From NCBI GenBank assembly GCA_001797035.1, contig MGOE01000070.1, forward strand, positions 1 to 6,477: DNA of 6,477 nt, read 5' to 3'. Both the position numbers and the translations under genes were made by a program. The notes under the pieces are model-generated. The model ran no database searches, was not told the origin of the DNA, and was given only the letters and a program-made list of their open reading frames with translations. This DNA is from Chloroflexi bacterium RBG_16_72_14 (GTDB lineage: Bacteria > Chloroflexota > Limnocylindria > Limnocylindrales > CSP1-4). Shown piece by piece: positions 1 to 6,446 of the stretch (the stretch's first letter is position 1; the number at the start of each line of letters is the position of its first letter).

Positions 1-738
1 CTCGGCGACCAGCCGGTACGCATCCAGGTCCTCGGGCGTGACCCACGCGTCCTGCCAGGCGGTGATCCCGAAGCGGTGCAGGTGAGCCTGGGCGAGCTCG
101 ATCCCGCTTGCCCGCTCCTCGAGGGTCGGGGCCGGGATGAGTCGGCGGACGATCTCCATCGCCCCCTCGTGGAGCGTGCCGCTCGGCTCGCCCGTAGCGT
201 CGCGCTCGATCCGGCCGTCGGGGGGATCCGGCGTGTCGCGGCCGATCCCGGCCAGGGCGAGCGCGCGGCTGTTCACCCAGGCGCCGTGCGCATCGCGATT
301 CATGAAGAAGGCCGGACGGTCCGGCGCGGCCGCGTCGAGGTCGTTCCGCGACGGGGTCCCGCCGGGGAACGCCTCCATGTACCAGCCATCGCCCAGGATC
401 CACGGCCGGTCGGGCTGGGCGGTCGCATAGGCGCGGATCGCGTCGAGGTAGCTGTCGAGCTGGCGCGGCAGTTCGTGGAGCGGGCAGCGGCTCAGGTTCA
501 GCCCCGCCATCGACGGGTGGACGTGGGCGTCCTGGAAGCCCGGCACGAGCGTCCGGCCGGCGAGATCGATGCGCCGCGTGCGAGGTCCGACGTGGGACTC
601 GACGTCAGCCACGGAGCCGACCGCGACGATCCGTCCGCCACGAACGGCGACCGCGGAGGACGTCCGCCGGACGGCGTCCATCGTGACCACCGGGCCGCCG
701 GCCAGGACCAGGTCGGCGGCCGACTCGCTCGGGTTCAT
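1..738 (-). CDS. YtcJ-like metal-dependent amidohydrolase, N-terminal part (3' end outside window)
   Basis: Reading the minus strand from an ATG at 738-736 gives 246 codons open to the window edge, so only the N-terminal part of the protein is present; YtcJ-type proteins are usually about 530-560 residues. Visible features are the N-terminal beta-sandwich segment (ADLVLAGGPVVTMD, then VRGGRIVAVG near residues 32-41), the metal-binding HxH in LVPGFQDAHVHP (H72 and H74), and the family blocks WILGDGWY (113-120), NRDAHGAWVNSRALALAGI (147-165) and PSGTLHEGAM (185-194). These blocks are characteristic of the amidohydrolase_3/YtcJ group, cytoplasmic hydrolases of amide, carbamoyl or related bonds whose substrates are mostly unknown. 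The later metal ligands lie beyond the window. No signal peptide is seen. The start is supported by AGGGG eight bases upstream. It follows hyuB by 87 bp on the same strand, so it may process the product of the HyuAB reaction (inference). Confidence 0.9.
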   Translation of the reverse strand, partial: MNPSESAADLVLAGGPVVTMDAVRRTSSAVAVRGGRIVAVGSVADVESHVGPRTRRIDLAGRTLVPGFQDAHVHPSMAGLNLSRCPLHELPRQLDSYLDAIRAYATAQPDRPWILGDGWYMEAFPGGTPSRNDLDAAAPDRPAFFMNRDAHGAWVNSRALALAGIGRDTPDPPDGRIERDATGEPSGTLHEGAMEIVRRLIPAPTLEERASGIELAQAHLHRFGITAWQDAWVTPEDLDAYRLVAE

Positions 739-825
739 CGCTGCGTCCCCTGGTTCATGACGTGGCCGCGGGCCTCCAGACCTCATCATCGGTCGCCGAG
801 TCTACGCCCGCCCTGGCCGCGACGG
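739..825. other. Intergenic gap between hyuB and the amidohydrolase gene
   Basis: This 87-bp gap holds the ribosome-binding site of the downstream gene. It has no clear intrinsic terminator, because no stable hairpin is followed by a T-run on the minus strand. Short GCGGGC and GCCCGC arms occur about 35 nt apart, too far and too short to be persuasive. Lack of a terminator is consistent with readthrough from hyuB, although the gap is long enough for a separate promoter. Confidence 0.5.
747..751 (-). promoter_or_regulatory. Ribosome-binding site of the amidohydrolase
   Basis: AGGGG on the minus strand lies 8 nt before the ATG at 738. A second ATG about 20 nt upstream (758-756) is out of frame with the amidohydrolase, so this site decides the start. 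Confidence 0.6.
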
Positions 826-2583
826 TCACGAGCCGGCGACCCGTGGATCGCCGTACCCGCCGCCCCCGCCCGTCACGATCGTGACCGTGGAACCGGGTTC
901 GAGGATCACGGTCGCCTTCGATGCCACCACGATCCGCCGGCCTGCCGGGTCACGGACGATCAGACGCGTCGGGCGGCCGTCACCGCCGCCGGCCGCGCCC
1001 CACGGTCGCCAGCGCTGATCCGTCTGCTCGCAATACAGCACGACCGGTTGCGCTGCCGCGAGCACCTCGTACGTTCGGCGGAGCCCAAGGCCGCCCGACC
1101 AGCGGCCCCGACCCGCTGACCCGGGCACCAGCTCGGAGCGGACGAGCCGCCAGGGGTACTCCAGCTCGCACACCTCGGCCGACAGCAGGCCGACGTTCGA
1201 CATGTGGGTGTCGACGGCGTCGAGGCCGTCGCCGCCGGGCATCGTCATGCCCCCCGGGCCGCCGCCCGGACCCGCCGTCCCCTGCGCATGGAGGCGTCGT
1301 GGACCGTGCGCCCCGGTCCCGCCACCAACGACATCCTGGAGCACGACCGATCGTCCCGTGCGGGGTGACGGTCCCTCCGCCATGAGCGAGAAGAAGCCGA
1401 CGAAGTGACCCGCGACCGGCAAGTCGGGCCACAGGCGCGCCGCCGCGCGGATCATCGTGTCGGCCAGCCGCTGGCAGGTCAGATGCCGCACGCTGACGGC
1501 GGCCGGTCGGCGCGGATGGAGGATCGAGCCCTCCGGGCAGACGATCGTGACCGGGCGCAGCGCCCCATCGTTGGCCGGGATGTCGGATCCGGCGACGGCG
1601 CGCACCAGATATGCCACGCAGGCCCGCGTGCTTGCCCAGGGGTTGTTCAGGCCGCCGGGGACCTGGCCGGCCGAGCCCGAAAGGTCGACCGTCAGTCGGT
1701 CGCCGGTCTTTGTCAACCGCGCCTGAAACCGGGTCGGCGGACCGCCGGCGCCGTCGTCGTCGAGGAAGCCTTCAGCCTCGGCCTCCCCGTCGGGCAGCGC
1801 CGCGAGCGCCGCCCGGGTCCGCCGCTCAGCGTGGTCCAGGAGCGCCGCGAAGGCCCGCCGCACGGTCGCCGGCCCATGGTGCTCGGCGATCTCGAGCAGC
1901 CGCGCCTCGCCGATCCGGCAGGCCGCGACCTGTGCCCGCAGATCGGCGAGCGTGGAGACGGGATCGCGGACGTTGGCGCCGATCAGCGCCACCAGGTCGG
2001 CCTGCGGGCCACGCGCCGTGGCAAGGCGGACCGGCGGCAGGATCAGGCCCTCGCCGAAGACCTGCCGGTTGTCGGCGCCCTCGGTGCCCGGGTTTGGCCC
2101 GCCGAAGTCGACCTGGTGGGCGACGGTCCCGACCCACCCCAGGAGTGCGGGCGGACCGCCACGGGGGGCTCCGCGGGCCACGAAGACGGGCCGGATGACG
2201 TTGACGTCGGGCGTGTGGGCGCCCCCCTCGTACGGATCGTTGGAGACGAACACGTCGCCGGGGGCGATCGAAGGGCCGTGACGCCGCAGCGTCGCCTGCA
2301 CCACGAGCGACATCGCGCCGAGCTGTGCCGGGATGAACTCACCCTGCGCCACGAGCTGTCCGGCGGCATCGAACACCGCGCAGCTGTAGTCGAGCATCTC
2401 GCGGATGATCGGGCTGTAGCTGGCGTGGCGGAGTGCCGCTCCCATCTCGACGCTCGTCGCCCGGAGGGCCGCTTCGAGCAGCGCGAAGGTGACCGGATCG
2501 AGGCCGTCAGCGGGGCTGCCCCGCTGACGAGGCCGTGCGGATGGGAGACGGCGTCGTTCGGCACCGGCCTCGGTCCGTGTCAC
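826..2583 (-). CDS. hyuB: HyuB-type subunit of hydantoinase/5-oxoprolinase family (N-methylhydantoinase B-like)
   Basis: A 585-residue protein from a GTG at 2583-2581, ending in TGA. This start is chosen because it overlaps the hyuA stop as GTGA, has GGGAG eight bases upstream, and sits just before the family's usual beginning (DPVTFALLEAAL, residues 29-40). A longer reading to 2727 would run through about 145 bp of hyuA. HyuB blocks appear in order: SPIIREMLDYSCAVFDAAGQL (57-77), NDPYEGGAHTPDVNVIRPVF (115-134), AHQVDFGG (155-162), VDLSGSAGQVPGGLNNP (299-315), DIPANDGALRP (334-344), VVGGGTGA (418-425), DTHMSNVGLLSAEVCELEYP (458-477), RGRWSGGLGLRR (492-503) and the terminal GGGGGYGDP. H123, D126 and H156 are candidate metal ligands by analogy with acetone carboxylase. 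It should act in the cytoplasm with HyuA. Odd points are an Arg-rich N-terminal tail and a Gly-rich insertion near 427-450. Ring opening versus carboxylation cannot be decided. Confidence 0.93.
   Translation of the reverse strand: MTRTEAGAERRRLPSARPRQRGSPADGLDPVTFALLEAALRATSVEMGAALRHASYSPIIREMLDYSCAVFDAAGQLVAQGEFIPAQLGAMSLVVQATLRRHGPSIAPGDVFVSNDPYEGGAHTPDVNVIRPVFVARGAPRGGPPALLGWVGTVAHQVDFGGPNPGTEGADNRQVFGEGLILPPVRLATARGPQADLVALIGANVRDPVSTLADLRAQVAACRIGEARLLEIAEHHGPATVRRAFAALLDHAERRTRAALAALPDGEAEAEGFLDDDGAGGPPTRFQARLTKTGDRLTVDLSGSAGQVPGGLNNPWASTRACVAYLVRAVAGSDIPANDGALRPVTIVCPEGSILHPRRPAAVSVRHLTCQRLADTMIRAAARLWPDLPVAGHFVGFFSLMAEGPSPRTGRSVVLQDVVGGGTGAHGPRRLHAQGTAGPGGGPGGMTMPGGDGLDAVDTHMSNVGLLSAEVCELEYPWRLVRSELVPGSAGRGRWSGGLGLRRTYEVLAAAQPVVLYCEQTDQRWRPWGAAGGGDGRPTRLIVRDPAGRRIVVASKATVILEPGSTVTIVTGGGGGYGDPRVAGS
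2506..2528. repeat. Perfect 23-nt inverted repeat inside the 5' end of hyuB
   Basis: Two perfect 11-nt arms (GTCAGCGGGGC and its reverse complement) flank a single central base. On the transcript it could form a stem of about 9-10 bp closing a small loop, beginning 55 nt after the hyuB start. GAGGCC flanks the palindrome on both sides as a short direct repeat. It encodes part of the unconserved N-terminal tail (around residues 19-27). No U-run follows on either strand, so it is not a standard intrinsic terminator. Function unknown. Confidence 0.8.
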
Positions 2584-4643
2584 GTCCGCGTCTCCCGGAT
2601 GCGGATCTCGCCCCAGGCGCCGACCCGTCCGACCATGCCGGTCGGGATGATCGTCGTCGCGTCGAGTTGCTCGACGATCGCCGGGCCGATCAATCGGTCC
2701 CCGGCTCGCAGGTCGTCGCGGCGCCACAGTCGGGCCCTCACGCGCTCCTGGCGACTCACCGCCACGAGCGTCCGGTGGCCGAGGTCCGCCGCCGCATCCG
2801 GGCGACCGCCACGGGCGCCGCGCGCCACCCGAGCGGGCTCCGCGTGCGGGAGCACGCCGATGGCGACCAGACGCGCCGTCACCGCCTCGACGGGTTCGTC
2901 GGGTGCATCGTGGCCATAGGCTTCGCGATGGGCGCGATGGAACGCCTGGGGCAGCTCTCGGACGGCGCGCCGCGAGATCGCCGGGACGGGCACCGACAGC
3001 TCATAGCCCTGGCCGAGGTACCGGCAGTCGACGACCGCGGCCAGGCGCCGGTCGCCGGGCGCGACACCCTCGGCGCTCAGCCGACGCTCGAGGTCGGCGG
3101 CCGCGGTCCGCAGCCACGCCAGGAGGCGGTCCTCGTCGCGGCTGCCGAAACGCAGCAGCAGCGTCTGCGATTCGTCGAACCGCAGATCCGCGCCGACGAG
3201 CCCGGCCGCCGACAAGAGCCCCGGCGTGGGCGGGACGACGACCTCGGCAAGCCGCAGGTCTCGCATCAGCGTGGGCGCAAGGAGCGGGCCGGCGCCGCCA
3301 AAGGCGACGAGCGGCAGCCCACGCGGGTCGATGCCTCGTTCGATGGAGACGCGTCGGATGGCACCCGCGATGTGGGCGGTGGCGATGGCGAGGATGCCGC
3401 GCGCCGTCTCCTCGAGCGACAGACCAAGCGGCCCGGCCAGCGTCGCGATAGCCCCCTCGGCCGCGGACCGGTCCAGCCGGACGCTCCCCGCCAGTGGGGT
3501 CGACTCGTCCAGGCCGCCCGTGATGAGGTGAGCGTCGGTGATCGTGGGTTCCGTCCCGCCGCGTCCGTAGGCCGCCGGTCCGGGGTCCGCGCCGGAGCTG
3601 CGCGGTCCGACGCGCAGGGCACCGGCCGGATCGAGCCAGGCCACGCTGCCACCACCGGCGCCGGCGGTCGCGATATCCAGGGCCGGCGCAAGGACCGGTA
3701 CGCCGTCGTGCGCCTGTGTGGCGCGCTTGGGCGCGTGCCCACCGCGGACGAGGCAGACATCGACGCTCGTACCGCCCATGTCGAGCGTCAGGAGGTCGGT
3801 CAGGCCCAAGCGCTGCCCGATCTCGATCGCTCCGCCGACGCCGCCGGCGGGCCCGGACAAGAGGAGCCGATGCGGTTCTCGGGCGGCGCGGTCCGCGGCC
3901 ACGAGCCCTCCACCCGACTCCATGATGAGGAGGCTGCCCGGCACCCCGAGGGCCGCCACCCCAGCCGCGGCCCGGTCAAGGTAGCGACCGACCACCGGAC
4001 CGAGCCCTGCCGCGATGACCGTCGTCGCTGTGCGCGGATACTCACGGAACTCCCGGGCGACCTCGCTCGAGATGACGACCGGGACCTCGGGCAGGGCGCG
4101 TCGAAGCGCCTCGCCGAGGGCCCGCTCATGTGCAGGCTCGATGAAGCTGAAGAGGAGCGAGATGGCGACGGCCGCGGGACGGCGGCGACGCACGGCCGCC
4201 ACGACCCGCTCGATCTCGGCCGCCGCGAGCGGCACCAGGATCGTCCCGTCCCCGGCGATGCGCTCCTGGACGACGAGCCGGTCGCGCCGCACGACCAGCT
4301 CGCGCGGACGCGGCTGGAAGAGGTCGTACATCGCCGGGCGCTGGCCATCTCGGATGGCCAGGACGTCGCGGAACCCGTCCGTGGCACACAGCACGACGCG
4401 CGCCAGCGACCCGGTCAACAGCGCGTTCGTCGCGACGGTCGTGCCGTGAACGACGCGCGTCACCGCGCCCGGGGTGACCCCGGCCAGCGTCAGGGCAGCC
4501 ATCGCGTCGAGCAGCCCCCGCGCGGGATCGTCGGGGGTCGAAGGGACCTTGGCCGTCCGCACCAGGCCGTCGGCGCGCACGGCGACCGCGTCCGTGAAGG
4601 TGCCCCCGATGTCGATCCCGACCGCCCAGGTCGTATCAGCCAC
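2580..4643 (-). CDS. hyuA: HyuA-type ATP-dependent subunit of hydantoinase/5-oxoprolinase family (N-methylhydantoinase A-like)
   Basis: A 687-residue protein of normal family length, starting at GTG 4643-4641; an in-frame TGA lies three codons upstream, so no longer start is close. The family belongs to the actin/ASKHA ATPase fold and includes ATP-dependent N-methylhydantoinase, 5-oxoprolinase and the beta subunits of acetone and acetophenone carboxylases. Visible blocks are the phosphate-binding GIDIGGTFTDAV (9-20), HGTTVATNALL (66-76), EFREYPRTATTVIAA (198-212), LLLSGPAGGVGGA (260-272), the second phosphate-binding LDMGGTSVDV (287-296), TAGAGGGSVAW (326-336), SSGADPGPAAYGRGGTEPT (349-367), FGGAGPLLAPTL (448-459), PPTPGLLSAAGLV (471-483), YLGQGYELSVPVP (542-554) and GPAIVEQLDATTIIPTG (653-669). 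These correspond to a Hydant_A N-terminal region, the central hydantoinase A domain and a C-terminal domain. No key motif is missing. It is cytoplasmic and should complex with the overlapping HyuB. The substrate is not determined by sequence. Confidence 0.95.
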   Translation of the reverse strand: MADTTWAVGIDIGGTFTDAVAVRADGLVRTAKVPSTPDDPARGLLDAMAALTLAGVTPGAVTRVVHGTTVATNALLTGSLARVVLCATDGFRDVLAIRDGQRPAMYDLFQPRPRELVVRRDRLVVQERIAGDGTILVPLAAAEIERVVAAVRRRRPAAVAISLLFSFIEPAHERALGEALRRALPEVPVVISSEVAREFREYPRTATTVIAAGLGPVVGRYLDRAAAGVAALGVPGSLLIMESGGGLVAADRAAREPHRLLLSGPAGGVGGAIEIGQRLGLTDLLTLDMGGTSVDVCLVRGGHAPKRATQAHDGVPVLAPALDIATAGAGGGSVAWLDPAGALRVGPRSSGADPGPAAYGRGGTEPTITDAHLITGGLDESTPLAGSVRLDRSAAEGAIATLAGPLGLSLEETARGILAIATAHIAGAIRRVSIERGIDPRGLPLVAFGGAGPLLAPTLMRDLRLAEVVVPPTPGLLSAAGLVGADLRFDESQTLLLRFGSRDEDRLLAWLRTAAADLERRLSAEGVAPGDRRLAAVVDCRYLGQGYELSVPVPAISRRAVRELPQAFHRAHREAYGHDAPDEPVEAVTARLVAIGVLPHAEPARVARGARGGRPDAAADLGHRTLVAVSRQERVRARLWRRDDLRAGDRLIGPAIVEQLDATTIIPTGMVGRVGAWGEIRIRETRT
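2592..2596 (-). promoter_or_regulatory. Ribosome-binding site of hyuB, inside hyuA
   Basis: GGGAG on the minus strand lies 8 nt before the GTG at 2583, within the last codons of hyuA. Together with the GTGA stop/start overlap it supports translational coupling and fixes the hyuB start. Confidence 0.65.
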
Positions 4644-4696
4644 GCCGGGTCACGGCCTCGGTCGGCCGCGAGTGGGTCGATCCGGGCCGAGCCTTC
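4644..4696. other. Intergenic gap between the permease gene and hyuA
   Basis: A 53-bp gap in the direction of transcription. It contains the small hairpin and weak GAGG described separately, and no T-tract terminator or clear promoter hexamers. This fits co-transcription of the permease and hyuA. Confidence 0.5.
4653..4668 (-). promoter_or_regulatory. Small hairpin overlapping the weak ribosome-binding region of hyuA
   Basis: On the minus strand CGGCC and GGCCG form a 5-bp stem with a 6-nt loop, ending 9 nt before the hyuA GTG at 4643. The best Shine-Dalgarno candidate, GAGG (4656-4659), is partly inside the stem and lies 12 nt from the start, which is further than ideal. It may lower independent initiation of hyuA, but a 5-bp stem is easily expected by chance at this GC content. 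Confidence 0.3.
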
Positions 4697-6430
4697 CTAG
4701 TCCGGCGGCAGCTCCTTGTACATCAGGCTCGTGTCGACCCCTCGGGCCCGGTTGCGTGCCGCCTGGACAAGGTAGATCACGATCCCGGCCACGAAGGCCA
4801 GGACGGTCATCGTCACCCCGGTCCGGTTGAGGTAGTCGAGCTGACTCTCACCCTCGCCGATGCCCACGAAGCCGAGGATCGGGCTGACGCCGGCGTACCA
4901 GTAGAGGACGATCGCGAAGACGAGCCAGACTGCGCCCAGGATCGGGAGCGACGACGCGTAGGGGGCATCGCGGACGAGGTCCGGCCGGGTCCAGCGCACG
5001 AGCAGGGCGTTGACGCCGGGCATGATCCAGGTGAGCGCGGCGGCCAGGATGCTGAACCAGAGCGTCGAGACGAGGTTCAGCTTGCCGTCCACCGGGGCCA
5101 GGAAGCCCAGGCCGATCGACGACAGGATCGGGAAGTTCTGCAGCAGGGCGAAGATCGCCGCCACGAACAGAGCCGCGAAGATCGCGTTCGCCGGCGCCCG
5201 CAGCCGCTCCGAAACCTGACCGAACCACTCCGGCACCTGGCGATCCAGGCTCCAGGCCAGCTGCATCCGGCTCAGGAAGTTCACGTAGACCGGGCAGAGA
5301 AGGAACGGGAAGAGCGTCACCGACACGCTGACGAGCGTCCAGATCGGCCATAGCCCTGGCGTCGCGATGACGGCCGACAAGGGCATCGAGTTCGGCTGAC
5401 CGAGCGGCAGCGCCGGATCCGTGAAGAAGCCCCAGTACAGGGCGCCCCAGGCGACCTGCCCGTCGAGGCCGAGGCGGAAGCTGATCCAGTCGGTATAGAC
5501 GGAGTTCATCAGAACGGCGATGAGCAGCGCGCCGAGCAGCGCGATCAGGGTCCCGCGCCGGACGTTGCCCCGGATCTCCCCGGAGATGTAGGCCGAGTAC
5601 TGGAAGCCGATGTAGTTGAGCAGGACGATCCCGGCGATGAAGGCGAAGGAATCGGGCGCGAGGTTCAGGCCGTCCGCCTTGAGGCCCCCGTCGGCAGCGA
5701 CCGCCGCAAGCTGGTCTACGGTCACCCCGTTGGCGTAGGTCGGCAGGTTGGCCGCGAAGTTCTCGGGCGTGAAGGTGAGCATGCCCAGCACGAACATCAC
5801 GACGGCGCCCAGGAGCCCCAGCACGGCGAGGCCGGTGATGATGCGGTGGAAGCGCCTGGTCGGCTGGAAGGCGATGACCGCGATGAGGGCGAGGACGATG
5901 AGCGCGGCCACGAAGCCGGGGACCCCGGTCACGGCGCCGCTTTCCGCTTCCGTGAACCAGGCGTTGGCCCCCGCGAAGAACTCATTGCCGGTGCCGATGC
6001 CGATGATCCGGCCCGTCACCTGGAGGTTGCGGACCACGATCGGGACCTCGAAGGCGATGATCGCGAGGGACGCGAAAGCGAGCGTCCAGCCCTCGAGCCA
6101 GCCGAGGAACGGACCGACGCGCGGCACGATCCGGCTGGTGAAGACGTAGTCGCCGCCCGAGCGGGGCATGACGGTCGTCAACGAGGCGAAGATGAGGGCG
6201 AGCAGGACGGCCGCGCCACCGACGATGATCGCTCCCCAGCCGTAGGTCGTGAACCAGGCGAACGTCCCGATGGGCACGAAGGCCAGCGAGTAGAAGACGG
6301 GATACCAGCCGACGCCAGCACCGATGAACGCGGCGGTGTTGAAGAAGAGCGCGTTGACGACGCTCACCTCGCGCACCAGCCCCGATGACTGGCGCGTGAA
6401 GAGTGCCCTGCCCGTGGTCTCGGCGGCCAT
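4697..6430 (-). CDS. APC-superfamily amino-acid permease
   Basis: A 577-residue, strongly hydrophobic protein starting at ATG 6430-6428 behind a strong GGGAGGG. About twelve membrane segments can be read, near residues 24-50, 66-88, 106-134, 168-188, 197-219, 260-283, 290-312, 359-388, 412-431, 452-478, 493-513 and 537-557. The N-terminus carries the APC pattern: a first helix broken by small residues (NTAAFIGAGVG, 31-41), then MPRSGGDYVFTSR (88-100) and GPFLGWLEGW (106-115). SGEIRGNVRRG (283-293) and SLDRQVPEWFGQVSERLRAP (394-413) match the conserved cytoplasmic loops of amino acid/polyamine permeases (AA_permease_2 type). It is longer than many 430-500-residue members because of loops after segments 3, 5 and 7. 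It should be a proton- or ion-coupled importer or exchanger in the cytoplasmic membrane. Its place just ahead of hyuAB suggests it imports their substrate, perhaps an amino acid derivative or cyclic amide (inference); specificity cannot be read. Confidence 0.93.
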   Translation of the reverse strand: MAAETTGRALFTRQSSGLVREVSVVNALFFNTAAFIGAGVGWYPVFYSLAFVPIGTFAWFTTYGWGAIIVGGAAVLLALIFASLTTVMPRSGGDYVFTSRIVPRVGPFLGWLEGWTLAFASLAIIAFEVPIVVRNLQVTGRIIGIGTGNEFFAGANAWFTEAESGAVTGVPGFVAALIVLALIAVIAFQPTRRFHRIITGLAVLGLLGAVVMFVLGMLTFTPENFAANLPTYANGVTVDQLAAVAADGGLKADGLNLAPDSFAFIAGIVLLNYIGFQYSAYISGEIRGNVRRGTLIALLGALLIAVLMNSVYTDWISFRLGLDGQVAWGALYWGFFTDPALPLGQPNSMPLSAVIATPGLWPIWTLVSVSVTLFPFLLCPVYVNFLSRMQLAWSLDRQVPEWFGQVSERLRAPANAIFAALFVAAIFALLQNFPILSSIGLGFLAPVDGKLNLVSTLWFSILAAALTWIMPGVNALLVRWTRPDLVRDAPYASSLPILGAVWLVFAIVLYWYAGVSPILGFVGIGEGESQLDYLNRTGVTMTVLAFVAGIVIYLVQAARNRARGVDTSLMYKELPPD

Positions 6431-6439
6431 GGTCGTGAA

Positions 6440-6446
6440 CCCTCCC
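6440..6446 (-). promoter_or_regulatory. Strong ribosome-binding site of the permease
   Basis: GGGAGGG on the minus strand lies 9 nt before the ATG at 6430. It is the strongest Shine-Dalgarno in the window, as expected for the first gene of an operon, and supports the chosen start. The 31 bases to its right show no convincing -10 or -35 boxes; any promoter probably lies beyond the window. Confidence 0.7.

Noticed and set aside
799..804. TAGACT on the minus strand as a possible -10 box for the amidohydrolase gene
   Set aside because: It matches TAnnnT, but the only -35-like sequence (GTGACC, overlapping the hyuB stop) is about 19 nt away and poor. A short match of this kind is expected by chance.
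76..1119. 347-codon plus-strand open frame at the left end
   Set aside because: It is antisense to the YtcJ-like amidohydrolase, crosses the intergenic gap and continues opposite hyuB. Composition is that of a shadow frame.
2506..2528. The hyuB palindrome as an intrinsic terminator
   Set aside because: Neither strand has a T-run after the stem, and termination there would cut off hyuB directly after its start.
2584..2727. Upstream extension of hyuB to an ATG at 2727
   Set aside because: It would overlap hyuA by about 145 bp with an Arg/Asp-rich segment unlike the family, while GTG at 2583 has a proper ribosome-binding site and the GTGA overlap.
1405..2919. 504-codon plus-strand open frame antisense to hyuB and the end of hyuA
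   Set aside because: It is low-complexity, Arg/Gly-rich and spans the boundary between two well-supported genes on the other strand; no family resemblance and no good start context.
2535..4700. 721-codon open frame on the plus strand, antisense to hyuA
   Set aside because: It lies opposite a textbook HyuA. Its product is rich in Arg, Gly, Asp and Gln without recognisable domains, as expected for a stop-poor antisense frame at high GC.
5846..6388. 180-codon plus-strand open frame opposite the permease N-terminal half
   Set aside because: It is made largely of Asp, Glu, Arg and Gly, the usual antisense reading of GC-rich membrane-protein codons; no motif seen.
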